42,746 bases of DNA, from positions 1 to 42,746 of IMG/VR virus record IMGVR_UViG_3300025245_000001; one strand, 5' to 3'. Numbering within the stretch: position 1 is the first letter of the stretch; the number at the start of each line of letters is the position of its first letter. The stretch comes from a virus. Below, one piece after another: positions 31,491-39,174 of the stretch. Both the position numbers and the translations under genes were made by a program. The notes beneath the pieces are model-generated. The model saw only the letters and a list, made by a program, of their open reading frames with translations, ran no database searches and was not told where the DNA came from.

Positions 31491-31768
31491 TGCTTTCCTT
31501 TATCCCTGACGCCCTCAAGCTGCCCGCAGCAGCGCTTGCCGGGGCTTTAGCCTCCGCATCCATCCTGATCGTCATAAACGCTATCTGGTGGCTTCCTGCG
31601 GCCCGTAGTGAGGGCAGGGACGCAGAACGCACCGCTGCTCTTCAGCGATCGATGGATCTAATTCGAGAACGAGGCAAAACCAATGCTGAGATTGGCAAAC
31701 TCTCTCCTGCCGATATTTGCCGTCGCTTGGGCGGCGTCTGGGTGCCAGGCGACAACCTCTGCGAATGA
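31490..31768 (+). CDS. Inner-membrane spanin (Rz-like)
   Basis: 92 residues. N-terminal membrane segment (LAGALASASILIVINAIWWL), then a charged periplasmic helix (RDAERTAALQRSMDLIRERG). Small size and position behind the endolysin fit an i-spanin, which together with the outer-membrane partner fuses the membranes at lysis. Partner gene starts within it in another frame. Final CRRLGGVWVPGDNLCE may form a disulphide. Confidence 0.82.
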   Translation: MLSFIPDALKLPAAALAGALASASILIVINAIWWLPAARSEGRDAERTAALQRSMDLIRERGKTNAEIGKLSPADICRRLGGVWVPGDNLCE

Positions 31769-31901
31769 CGGTGCCGGATTCGAGCGTCTAAGCCCGTCTG
31801 CCGTCACCCGGAAATTCATCATCGCCAACGATATCCCCTTCGCCAAGCAGGTCGTCGCGCATAATCAGACGTGCGACAAACTGCCGGCCTGCCGAAAGTA
31901 G
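31683..31901 (+). CDS. Outer-membrane spanin lipoprotein (Rz1-like), overlapping gene
   Basis: 72 residues, ATG 31683. MLRLANSLLPIFAVAWAASG ends in the lipobox A-S-G-C (cysteine 21), giving an outer-membrane lipoprotein. 86 bases overlap the Rz-like gene in another frame, the lambda-type Rz/Rz1 nesting. The mature part is short (~50 residues). Confidence 0.82.
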   Translation: MLRLANSLLPIFAVAWAASGCQATTSANDGAGFERLSPSAVTRKFIIANDIPFAKQVVAHNQTCDKLPACRK

Positions 31902-31907
31902 ACGCCC

Positions 31908-34427
31908 ATGACCATGCTTGGACTGAACCTGGCCCTTACAGGCGTGAGAAGCGGAGGAGGGGGCACATCGCTCCCGGATTTCCAGTTCCAGACGGAAACC
32001 GATACGCTCAACACGTCGAAGACGGCGGCCGGCATTCCGATGACCAGACGGCAGAAGCTTGCCTTTGACCGGCTCATCGTCCGCATCAAGGGCGCTGGTG
32101 TAAGCATGGCCGATGCCCTGGCCATGTATTCGCCAGACACGCCGACCGAAATCAACAGCCGCGTCAACAAGTTTCATCCCGGCACGAACGATCTGACCCT
32201 GACTGGTGCGGGTGTCCCGACCTATACGGCAAACGACCGCTGGGGAAGCTGGCTGTCAACAGCCAAATATAACACCGGCATCGGACTGCAGACCTTCGCC
32301 CAAGGCCAGTTCACGATCTTCTACTATTCCCGGTCCAGCAACGCCGCCAGCAGCGGTGACTTCGGCGCGCAGACGGCCGGCGCAGATGGCATCGGGGGTA
32401 ATATCCGGGACGCCTCCAACAAGATCAATGCGCGTCTTCAGGCTGCGAACTACGTTTCCACTTCGGCGACCATCAGCCCGGGCCAGGGCATGTATAGCTT
32501 CCGTTCGAACAGCATCGACACATTCGGGATCACGCGCGAAGCTCCGTCCACAACCTATGTCGCGCCTGCCACCAATCCGACCATCCATCTCGGCGGCATC
32601 AACGGCGGCGCGCTGTCCGTGCACGATTGCGGGCTCTTCGCCATCTTCAAGGTGCGGCTGACCGATGCCCAGTGCATGGAGATCAGTGCTGCCCTGCTGG
32701 ATTATTACTACAAGATCCGCTTCGGCATGGTCGACTACTACGACGCTGGCAAAGCCCCAACGACGGCCGATTATGACGTTGTTGTCTATGGCGCAAGCTG
32801 GACAGGGGTTTCTGCCGCCTACGCCGCCAAGCAGGAAGGCAAGACCGTCTGCATGGTGCTCGACGACCTCGCCAAAACCGATTGGGATATCGGCGGCATG
32901 CCGGCATCCGGTCTGGCCTATGTCGACTGCTATAACTTCACGGCGCTGAAGGGACTCTATCGAGACCTCACATCCTGGGCCAATAGCACGATCATCAACC
33001 GGGCGGACACCAACACGCAAACGGGTAACTCGATCGAAAGCTGGCAGTTCGTCCAGGGCGTTCGGCGCATGCTCGACCCAGCACGGACGAACGGAACGCT
33101 CATTCTCGGGCAGGATATCCCGGTCTACTTCTCCACCGGTATCCAATCCATCACATCGGTCGGCCTGAAGGACACGGCGCTGAAGACCAACGACGGGCGG
33201 ACATTCACGGCTCGGCAGTTCATCGCCGCGGACTATGATGGCGAATATATCCACAAGTCGGCCGGCATCCCGACCTTTACGGGCAGCGAGGCTGCAGGCG
33301 CAGGTTCCGAAGCCAACAACGGCTACAAGGGATCCGGCTCGATGAGCAAGCCCTATGGCTCGGATATCAGCCCCTACATCACGGATGGCGTCCAGGCGTC
33401 CGGTCTTCTGCCGGATATCCAGGGCGAAATGCCTCTGCCCGGCTTGACCGTTGATGGCGTCGATCCGTCGATCGAGAGTATGAACTATCGCCTTGCGATG
33501 ACGACCGACGTGGCCCGCATGGTTCCAGTGACGACCATGGACCCGCATCGGAATTACAATTCGCTTCGCTACGAGACCGCGGCTCGCGCCTATGTCCTTA
33601 ACCCCGGCGTTACGATCGGCAATCCGGCGGTCACCACCACCATCCTGCAGTTCGCGGTTGGTGGCTCGACAAACAAGATGGACGTGAACAACGGTTCTGG
33701 CGGCCTCTCCACCGACTTGCCGGGCAGCGGCTATCGGTACGCCACAGCGGCAAACCGTGCGGCGCAGTTGGCCGTGATCGATGACCTTCGGGACTACCAG
33801 CTTGGTTGGTTCTGGTGGCACGCCAACTCCGGGGACGGCCGCATCCCCGGAACTCTTGTGACACAGTTCCAAGCGCTCGGGCTCGACGCAGGCACGTTCC
33901 TCGATCCCGGTCCCGGCGGCTTGCTGTTCTGGCCGAACCGCCCGTATCAGCGCGATCCGATCTGGCGCCTGAAAAACACCGGCTACGTCTCGACGGCGCA
34001 GGATTATTGCAAGGTCGATGGCTCGGCTCTCAGATCCGACAAGACGATTGCCGTGACGAGCTATGACTGCGACAAGCATCCCCCGTGGAAGGTGGCCTCT
34101 GGTGGCCTCCTATACACGCAGGGCAGCGTTCCCGGCTCGCTGGTGGCCGGCGCCGACAAGATGGCCCCTGTACCGCTTGAGGAGATCGTTCCCGATGTTG
34201 GGGTAAAGACGAACGTCGTCGTGCCGTGGGGATCTTCCTGCACGATCCTTTGCTGGTATATGGGTAGGCTGGAGCCGACAGGCGGCCTCAAGGGCGAGGC
34301 GGCCGGCGTTATCGCTTCCATGGCGATCGACGCGACAGCGAACGTGCAGGACGTTGACTATTCGACACTGCGCACGAAGCTGTTGGCTCGGGACGTGAAC
34401 CATCCGGTTCTTCCCCAAGTAGCATAA
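31908..34427 (+). CDS. LamG-like/FAD-dependent oxidoreductase fusion, tail candidate
   Basis: 839 residues. Residues ~60-275 (LTLTGAGVPTYTANDRWGSW, HLGGINGGALSVHDCGLFAI) resemble LamG/concanavalin-type domains of phage tail proteins. From ~288 the protein changes: YDVVVYGASWTGVSAAYAAK is a Rossmann nucleotide site (G295-A-S-W-T-G300), followed by DIGGMPASGLAYVDC, FIAADYDGEYIHKSAG, NYRLAMTTDVARMVP, STDLPGSGYRY and DYQLGWFWWHANSGDGR, in the order of the FAD_oxidored family (Pfam PF12831). The second Gly of GxGxxG is Ser. It is the last gene of the late operon, behind lysis, where P22-like phages often keep host-recognition proteins. Proposed: virion-borne flavoenzyme acting on surface sugars; a structural, inactive use is also possible. 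Confidence 0.85.
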   Translation: MTMLGLNLALTGVRSGGGGTSLPDFQFQTETDTLNTSKTAAGIPMTRRQKLAFDRLIVRIKGAGVSMADALAMYSPDTPTEINSRVNKFHPGTNDLTLTGAGVPTYTANDRWGSWLSTAKYNTGIGLQTFAQGQFTIFYYSRSSNAASSGDFGAQTAGADGIGGNIRDASNKINARLQAANYVSTSATISPGQGMYSFRSNSIDTFGITREAPSTTYVAPATNPTIHLGGINGGALSVHDCGLFAIFKVRLTDAQCMEISAALLDYYYKIRFGMVDYYDAGKAPTTADYDVVVYGASWTGVSAAYAAKQEGKTVCMVLDDLAKTDWDIGGMPASGLAYVDCYNFTALKGLYRDLTSWANSTIINRADTNTQTGNSIESWQFVQGVRRMLDPARTNGTLILGQDIPVYFSTGIQSITSVGLKDTALKTNDGRTFTARQFIAADYDGEYIHKSAGIPTFTGSEAAGAGSEANNGYKGSGSMSKPYGSDISPYITDGVQASGLLPDIQGEMPLPGLTVDGVDPSIESMNYRLAMTTDVARMVPVTTMDPHRNYNSLRYETAARAYVLNPGVTIGNPAVTTTILQFAVGGSTNKMDVNNGSGGLSTDLPGSGYRYATAANRAAQLAVIDDLRDYQLGWFWWHANSGDGRIPGTLVTQFQALGLDAGTFLDPGPGGLLFWPNRPYQRDPIWRLKNTGYVSTAQDYCKVDGSALRSDKTIAVTSYDCDKHPPWKVASGGLLYTQGSVPGSLVAGADKMAPVPLEEIVPDVGVKTNVVVPWGSSCTILCWYMGRLEPTGGLKGEAAGVIASMAIDATANVQDVDYSTLRTKLLARDVNHPVLPQVA

Positions 34428-34433
34428 GCAATC

Positions 34434-34468
34434 GGTTTTCCGACCTGCAGCGAACAGATCGGAAAACC
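34434..34468 (+). terminator. Late-operon terminator hairpin
   Basis: GGTTTTCCGA (34434-34443) and TCGGAAAACC (34459-34468) form a perfect 10-bp stem with 15-nt loop just behind the last late gene. No long U-run follows, so strength is uncertain. The interval 34469-34566 holds nothing else recognised. Confidence 0.7.
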
Positions 34469-34566
34469 TAACCACCAAGATTAGCTGGAATCTCGATGGC
34501 TGGGCATAAGTTACCAGTGTCTGATTTCGAAAACCTAAATGCAGACACAGCGGGCTTAGGGACTTG

Positions 34567-34995
34567 ATGACATCCAACGACGATATCCTGCGCGCCCTTG
34601 GCCGGGTCGAAGGCAGACTCACAGGCATTGAAGAAAGCGTTTCCCTGTTGAGGGAGGACGTGAGCGACGAAAAGGACAATGCCCACGAAAGCCGGTCTGT
34701 CATTCATCGCCGGCTCGATGAACAGATGCGACAGATCAATCTGCTGGATAAGGTCGTCGAGATCAGCAGCGGCGTTGATGCTACTCTTCGGGAGGAGATA
34801 AAAAACCTCCGGGATACCGTAGACAAGAACCACGCTGCCACACAGCCGGCCCTAGAGGAGTGGAGACGCATGAAGTCTATCGGCTACGGTATCTCAGGTC
34901 TGATCGCGTTTGCTGGCCTTACAGTCGGCGCTATTGTCACTTGGGCGAGCGATGGGGCAGTTTCGGCTCTCAGGCATTGGTTGAAGATTAATTAA
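34567..34995 (+). CDS. DUF1515-like protein, membrane-anchored coiled coil (holin candidate)
   Basis: 142 residues. N-terminal coiled coil (ILRALGRVEGRLTGIEESVS, then QINLLDKVVEISSGV), C-terminal membrane span (YGISGLIAFAGLTVGAIVTW). It fits the family I know as DUF1515 in rhizobial prophages. A holin role is possible, since none is otherwise seen with the endolysin, but the place outside the lysis cassette argues for caution. ATG 34567 with AGGGA upstream. Confidence 0.75.
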   Translation: MTSNDDILRALGRVEGRLTGIEESVSLLREDVSDEKDNAHESRSVIHRRLDEQMRQINLLDKVVEISSGVDATLREEIKNLRDTVDKNHAATQPALEEWRRMKSIGYGISGLIAFAGLTVGAIVTWASDGAVSALRHWLKIN

Positions 34996-35353
34996 AGTTC
35001 TCGGCAAGAGAACGACTGAATTCTGGAATGCATTCGAAGTCTCCCGGACCCATGTTATCCGCCGCGACCCAGCCTTTATCGGTGCGCCTGAAGTCGCCGG
35101 GACGAGGGTCGTAGAGGAATGACGTTGACTTGATCATCAGCGGGTCGAAGGCCACCGGCAAAGATCCGATCTCCCGGCCCCGCTGGAAGACCGGTAGCCG
35201 TCCGGTCGGCATCTCAACGCCATGGCTCTCCATGACAGCCTTCAGCCCGATTTCTCGCACGATCCTCGCATCCAAGGTGACCCACCGGCCTTCGGCTATC
35301 TCATAGGTAACCGTGCCGTTCATGTCATCTTGTAGGCTTTCGATTTTTCTCAT
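34988..35353 (-). CDS. Hypothetical 121-residue protein
   Basis: Not recognised. ATG 35353 has GGAGG eight bases upstream, so I reject the longer start at 35368. Residues ~15-60 are acidic/beta (VTYEIAEGRWVTLDARIVRE); end DFECIPEFSRSLAENFN. Last gene of the leftward operon, converging with 34567-34995 (8-bp overlap). Confidence 0.72.
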   Translation of the reverse strand: MRKIESLQDDMNGTVTYEIAEGRWVTLDARIVREIGLKAVMESHGVEMPTGRLPVFQRGREIGSLPVAFDPLMIKSTSFLYDPRPGDFRRTDKGWVAADNMGPGDFECIPEFSRSLAENFN

Positions 35354-35451
35354 CCCATCATCCTCCATACCATCTTCCCGATCTCCACCGCCATCACCAC
35401 GATCAAAGCTATTCCGAAGATGATGGCGTGCGGGGTGTAGCGGCTAAGCAA
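35350..35451 (-). CDS. Membrane peptide, 33 residues
   Basis: TTG start at 35451 behind GAGGG, stop in an ATGA overlap at 35350-35352. LSRYTPHAIIFGIALIVVMA then VEIGKMVWRMMG: one membrane span with basic end. Fills the gap between its neighbours exactly. Function unknown; a second holin-like candidate. Confidence 0.5.
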   Translation of the reverse strand: MLSRYTPHAIIFGIALIVVMAVEIGKMVWRMMG

Positions 35452-35674
35452 AGACCCTCGCTACTTTCCGCCCTACTCGAATGGCTCCGGTTCGTCCAAA
35501 CCAAGCAGGGTAATTGGCGGCGAAAAGAGTTTTCCCATCGTCGATCAAATATTTCCCGTTTTTTGATAGCCACCCTTCGTCACGCCAATCGTGAGACGAC
35601 CAAACTCCCAGGTGAACAACTTCCGCGAAATTCGGATGCTGATCAAGCCACGCGCGCTGCTCTTCGGTTCTCAT
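35444..35674 (-). CDS. Hypothetical 76-residue protein
   Basis: Not recognised. Trp/His-rich centre (FAEVVHLGVWSSHDWRDEGW), basic C-terminus (RVGRKVARVFA). Overlaps its upstream neighbour by ATGA. Confidence 0.68.
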   Translation of the reverse strand: MRTEEQRAWLDQHPNFAEVVHLGVWSSHDWRDEGWLSKNGKYLIDDGKTLFAANYPAWFGRTGAIRVGRKVARVFA

Positions 35675-35925
35675 CCCTTCGCCCCCTCATGTTCCTTGAG
35701 GGCGGCCGTGATCATCGCATCCCACCAAGCCATATTGCTCGACCACGAATCCATATGCCCAATCGCGTCCTCAAGCATCAGTTCGGTCGGCTTCCGCATT
35801 TCCTCGATCGCTGCTCTGGCTAGATCAAAGCAGGTTTCACGGAAACCTGGGCCGCAATCTTCCCATGTGGTGTTGAAGTCTAGATTAGCGGCAATCGCTC
35901 TTGCCACTCGCTCTATCATATCCAT
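35671..35925 (-). CDS. Hypothetical 84-residue protein
   Basis: ATG 35925 with AAGGAG six bases before it. The start (MIERVARAIAANLDF) is a short module frequent in small phage proteins, followed by acidic helices. Function unknown. First gene downstream of the attachment site in the leftward direction, so after integration it would be separated from the int gene. Confidence 0.7.
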   Translation of the reverse strand: MDMIERVARAIAANLDFNTTWEDCGPGFRETCFDLARAAIEEMRKPTELMLEDAIGHMDSWSSNMAWWDAMITAALKEHEGAKG

Positions 35926-35950
35926 TCCATTCTCCTTTAGGGATGGGGGA

Positions 35951-35980
35951 CTATCCACAGGCGCCGATTTCTGTGGATTT
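35951..35980. repeat. Inverted repeat with two DnaA-box-like 9-mers
   Basis: ATCCACAG (35953-35960) and CTGTGGAT (35971-35978) are perfect inverted arms with a 10-nt spacer. Read outward they contain CTATCCACA and, on the other strand, AAATCCACA, one or two changes from the DnaA box TTATCCACA. An exact TTATCCACA lies at 37430-37438. May be a DnaA site or a recombination directionality site beside attP. Confidence 0.55.
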
Positions 35981-36206
35981 CATTTTACAATATACTCTTG
36001 ACGTTCCTAGATTCATTGAGTGAATTCCGGCTGCATTTTACAGCCCAGTTCCATCTACCCAATTGAAATCCATGCTTATGCCATCGGATTTGTAATCAGG
36101 GGGTCCCGGGTTCGAACCCTGGCGGGGGCACCATAACCACTTGATATTTATACACTATTTTCATCGCCAGCACCACCCATTTTACAGCATTTCGCGTATT
36201 TTACAG
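35981..36206. other. attP: tRNA-Thr(UGU) core with four arm-type sites
   Basis: Core 36086-36133 copies the 3' part of a tRNA-Thr: anticodon loop TTTGTAA, T-arm GGTTCGAACCC, and acceptor end GGGGGCACCA. The 5' half of the tRNA is absent, so it is an attachment site and no gene. Flanking direct repeats (C/T)ATTTTACA(A/G) lie at 35981-35990, 36034-36043, 36178-36187 and 36197-36206, two per side, all in one orientation: probable integrase arm sites. Insertion would restore the host tRNA 3' end. The 288 bases between genes here hold nothing else coding. Confidence 0.88.
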
Positions 36207-36213
36207 ATTATGC

Positions 36214-37245
36214 TCATTTCGTTCCGCGGCTGATGGCGTCGATAATCTCCTGGCCTGCCAGGTAGTGACGCCGAATAATCCCCTCCGCATCCTCCCGAGA
36301 ATGACCCGAGATCTCGGCGATAAGCTGGATCTTCTCCTCATGCGATCTATCGAGGTTCGCATAGGCATAGGTGATCGCCGTTCCGCGCAGATCGTGGAAG
36401 GTCACGCCTTTGATGCCGAGGCGCGTCATCTCTTTCCCCCATGATGATTTGAAGCCGCTCGATGTCCAGTTTTGGCCGAATGAGTTGACCAGCACGCGCT
36501 GGCGCTGATGGGTCTTGGCCTCCTGCAGTATCGGCAAGATGGCCGGCGCTGCGGTGATGCGAACCCGCGCGCCCGTCTTCCCCTGCTTGATCGATACCCG
36601 CTCGCCATCGAAAGCGATCATCGGCATCGTCAACAGGTCGGCCTGCCTCTGCATCGTCCATAGCGCCACACAGGCCACGTTTCGAAGATGCGGAGCGGCC
36701 TTGGTGAGAACGGTGTTGATCTGATCCATCGTCCATACGGAGTCCCGCCTGCTGCCCTCGTGAAGGCGCTCGACGCGCTCCAGCGGATTGCGGAGAATGG
36801 TTTCGTTGTCCTTCGCCCACGCGAAGAGCCTTGCCAGCAGCCCCAGGTGCATATCAGCAGAGCGGGGCGCGTCCTTCATGGTGTCTCGCCACTCAAGGAA
36901 CAGTTTTCGGCTTCCACGAGCCTCTATGGCCGAAATCGGGAAGGACTCGTATTCAGCCCGGATAGCTCCGAACATGCGTTCATAGTCCTTGCGGGTATTG
37001 GCTCCTAGAGCCTTATATTTCGCGGTGGAACGGAATTCCTCGATAAGAGAGCCGATCGTTCCGGATGCGACGTGCACCGGCCGATCTCTGGTGAGGCGAA
37101 CGAATTCCTGCGTAAAGGCTTTCGTCCCCGGCTTGGCGTGGATCCTCGGTGCGCCTTTTCCCCGCCATGCATAGTAGTAGATCGTTTCCGACCCATCGGC
37201 CAGCTTGACCTTGATCCTATGCACGCCCACCAGCTTGCCTTCCAT
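36214..37245 (-). CDS. int: Tyrosine recombinase integrase
   Basis: 343 residues. Catalytic residues visible: R200 (WTMQRQADLL), K223 (KQGKTGARV), H284 and R287 (FHDLRGTA), H315 (SGHSREDAE) and Y328 (RRHYLAG). The N-terminal ~160 residues hold the arm-binding and core-binding domains. It lies 8 bp from the outer arm site of attP and catalyses integration into tRNA-Thr. GAGGA precedes the ATG. Last third of the leftward operon, as lambda int. Confidence 0.96.
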   Translation of the reverse strand: MEGKLVGVHRIKVKLADGSETIYYYAWRGKGAPRIHAKPGTKAFTQEFVRLTRDRPVHVASGTIGSLIEEFRSTAKYKALGANTRKDYERMFGAIRAEYESFPISAIEARGSRKLFLEWRDTMKDAPRSADMHLGLLARLFAWAKDNETILRNPLERVERLHEGSRRDSVWTMDQINTVLTKAAPHLRNVACVALWTMQRQADLLTMPMIAFDGERVSIKQGKTGARVRITAAPAILPILQEAKTHQRQRVLVNSFGQNWTSSGFKSSWGKEMTRLGIKGVTFHDLRGTAITYAYANLDRSHEEKIQLIAEISGHSREDAEGIIRRHYLAGQEIIDAISRGTK

Positions 37246-37423
37246 TCTGCCAATTCCTCAAAGCCTTCTCGGCGGTATCGTCTTCTCGATCGACCGCGGT
37301 AAAACTCTTCGGAGCGAATTCGATTTCGCCGTTCGGGTGCATGACCACCCGGACGTTATGGCTAGCCGCGGCAGCCGCAGCATCGGAGATTTCGGACTTC
37401 GTGTAAGTGCGGGCTCTGCTCAT
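37217..37423 (-). CDS. Hypothetical gene upstream of int, excisionase candidate by position
   Basis: 68 residues, Ala-rich start (YTKSEISDAAAAAASHNVRV), beta middle (VVMHPNGEIEFAP) and charged tail. Overlaps the integrase start by 29 bases. The sequence does not show the winged helix of Xis, but small proteins in this place are common in rhizobial prophages; function unproven. Confidence 0.68.
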   Translation of the reverse strand: MSRARTYTKSEISDAAAAAASHNVRVVMHPNGEIEFAPKSFTAVDREDDTAEKALRNWQNGRQAGGRA

Positions 37424-37848
37424 GGCCGGTTATCCACATTGTTTCCACAGGCAGCATGAATTTCCGCGTCAGTCTTCCCGTAGGTCGGAGAGGTCACAAT
37501 CCGCCTCAATTCATCCGCAGTGATTGGAACTCTGAATTCGTCATCATCCACCGCCTTCTCGGACAGGAAATCCCACATCTCGTCGATCAGGTCATGAATA
37601 TGCGGCCCGTACCTGAACCACTCTCCAGAGACGACGTGAGGCGCTAAGAAGGCATGTAGCGCTCTTTCCAGTTCGCGATCGCCAGCACATGAGAAAACCA
37701 GAGCCAACGGCTCACTGGCAGATGTTTGCAGGTCGATCATGCGCTTGCGCAGATTGGCTGAAAACCCTACTTTGACGGTTCCGGACTTACTGGCGACGAT
37801 GAAATACACGCGACCCTGCGAAATCGGTTCGTCATCCTCGATATTCAT
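37420..37848 (-). CDS. GIY-YIG-type nuclease (T5orf172/MUG113-like)
   Basis: 142 residues. VYFIVASKSGTVKVGFSANL replaces the GIY-YIG strands in the way of the T5orf172/MUG113 group, followed by R34/R36, E59/E61, H65 (ELERALHAFLA) and GEWFRY at 75-80. Probable DNA endonuclease or a DNA-binding relative; substrate unknown. The C-terminal third (RVPITADELRRIVTSPTYG) is unrelated. Confidence 0.82.
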   Translation of the reverse strand: MNIEDDEPISQGRVYFIVASKSGTVKVGFSANLRKRMIDLQTSASEPLALVFSCAGDRELERALHAFLAPHVVSGEWFRYGPHIHDLIDEMWDFLSEKAVDDDEFRVPITADELRRIVTSPTYGKTDAEIHAACGNNVDNRP

Positions 37849-38123
37849 CTCCTATCCCCTTTCCCCAATTCTTTCAGGGCGTCGGCTGGAACGAGAGCGG
37901 ATAGGATTCGACGCTCGTAATCGGCTTGGCATGATGCCTTAGCTGCTTCGAAGTTGCCAGTCTGGTAAAGCCCAACGCCGAATTCCCCGTAAAACGACAA
38001 GCCCCAGCACCATCGATCAGTGGGATTGCGCTGAACGTGATAACGTCCGAAGAAAACATCCGCGAACGATTGACCTTCAGCGTTTAACTCCCACTTCAGC
38101 GGCATTATATCGGTGATATGCAT
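37845..38123 (-). CDS. Hypothetical protein, relative of 1432-1671
   Basis: 92 residues, ATG 38123 with GAGG six bases before. LKWELNAEGQSFADVFFGRY, W-rich middle and EAAKASCQADYERRI share the spacing of the gene at 1432-1671. Family common in phages as far as I recall, role unknown. Confidence 0.75.
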   Translation of the reverse strand: MHITDIMPLKWELNAEGQSFADVFFGRYHVQRNPTDRWCWGLSFYGEFGVGLYQTGNFEAAKASCQADYERRILSALVPADALKELGKGDRR

Positions 38124-38131
38124 GTTTGACC

Positions 38132-38386
38132 TCAATCCGGGATAACAGGCTTCAGGTTGTACTCTTTGAGGGCGGCTGCGTAGGTCTCAGCCGTATGCGC
38201 CGAGCGATTGATCGCATCAGTGGGTGACATACCATTCGCGACCTGAGTTCTTATCGTCGTGAGCGTCTCAGAGATTTCACGGGCTGTTCGCTGTGGCCAT
38301 GTCTCTTTCATTCGTTTGGTTCCTTCTTGCATGTCCGTGATCTGCGCCTTCACCTCCACAGCCGGCAATTCCGTCTCTATGGTCAT
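38132..38386 (-). CDS. Hypothetical 84-residue protein
   Basis: ATG 38386 with CAGGAG upstream. Charged helical protein (KAQITDMQEGTKRMKETWPQ, TAREISETLTTIRTQVANGM). Not recognised. Confidence 0.7.
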   Translation of the reverse strand: MTIETELPAVEVKAQITDMQEGTKRMKETWPQRTAREISETLTTIRTQVANGMSPTDAINRSAHTAETYAAALKEYNLKPVIPD

Positions 38387-38658
38387 GGGGTTGGCTCCTG
38401 AGGGGCTGGAGTAAGATCGGCAGGCTTCCACCCATCAGAGACTTGATCTACATCGTGCAGGAGCGTGATATCGGCCTCGAAGATCATCCCAAGGCTATGC
38501 TGTTTCCGAAGCTCGATACCGATGATGATACATTCTGATTTCCGCCATTCTGCTTCGAAATCTGGGTGGGTTACCTTCACCCTGTCGCCAATGCGAAAGC
38601 GGTTTAGGTCCGCGATCTCAAGGACTTGGTAGGAATATGGAATTTTCGTTTCGCTCAC
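38383..38658 (-). CDS. Hypothetical 91-residue beta protein
   Basis: GTG 38658 with AGGAG seven bases before, overlapping the preceding TGA. FRIGDRVKVTHPDFEAEWRK then ECIIIGIELRKQHSLG looks like a small SH3-like barrel of the type that may bind nucleic acid or protein. Unproven. Pro-rich end. Confidence 0.7.
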   Translation of the reverse strand: MSETKIPYSYQVLEIADLNRFRIGDRVKVTHPDFEAEWRKSECIIIGIELRKQHSLGMIFEADITLLHDVDQVSDGWKPADLTPAPQEPTP

Positions 38659-38801
38659 TTGTGCTCTCCTTTCCGAGCCCCACCCTCGATTTCTCTCAAG
38701 TACGCCTCGATCGCCTTCCGCAGCACAGGCTTCGTGATCTTTCCATCCCATGAGGAGCAGGCTTTCCAGGCGGCTTCGAATGCGCGGTCATGGTCAGTCA
38801 T
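38655..38801 (-). CDS. Hypothetical 48-residue protein
   Basis: ATG 38801, MTDHDRAFEAAWKACSSWDG, then a helix (KPVLRKAIEAYLREIEGGAR). The AYLREI-type helix recurs in small phage proteins of this operon (compare 38794-39174). Overlaps both neighbours. Confidence 0.65.
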   Translation of the reverse strand: MTDHDRAFEAAWKACSSWDGKITKPVLRKAIEAYLREIEGGARKGEHK

Positions 38802-39174
38802 CGGAAACCCCTGGCTTTGAAAGGGACTGAAGGAAGGAGCGCGCGTCCCGGCAGCGAGCAACATTCACGATGACCGAGGCAATAGGCCCAGCTTGTTCTT
38901 CCATGTCGGCGATCTGCGCAAACGGCTCAATCACCTTCACCGCCTCTGCAAGCTTGGCCTCCAACTGGCGCCGGCTATACAGGGGCTTGCTCAATACAAG
39001 CTGCGTCTCCAGTTCCTCTATACGGGAGAGGAGGACGGGGGCTGAATCAAAGCCGACCGCTTCGATATAGGCGGCGATGGCGCGTTCGGCCAATTCTCGC
39101 GCAGACAGTTCATGTGCCCTCAACAGGAGGATATCTGTCGCAGCTTCCACGCCGCGCTCATGTTCGTTGGTCAT
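38794..39174 (-). CDS. Hypothetical 126-residue helical protein
   Basis: MTNEHERGVEAATDILLLRA, then RELAERAIAAYIEAVGF and a coiled coil (LSRIEELETQLVLSKPL). Not recognised. Overlaps 39171-39536 by ATGA. Confidence 0.72.
   Translation of the reverse strand: MTNEHERGVEAATDILLLRAHELSARELAERAIAAYIEAVGFDSAPVLLSRIEELETQLVLSKPLYSRRQLEAKLAEAVKVIEPFAQIADMEEQAGPIASVIVNVARCRDARSFLQSLSKPGVSDD

Noticed and set aside
32256-34079. 607-codon minus-strand open frame under the FAD fusion gene
   Set aside because: It is a codon-bias shadow: no ribosome site, no recognisable domain, and the plus strand is clearly coding.
36086-36133. A tRNA-Thr gene
   Set aside because: Only the anticodon loop, variable loop, T-arm and acceptor 3' end are present; the 5' acceptor and D-arm are missing, so it is an attachment core.
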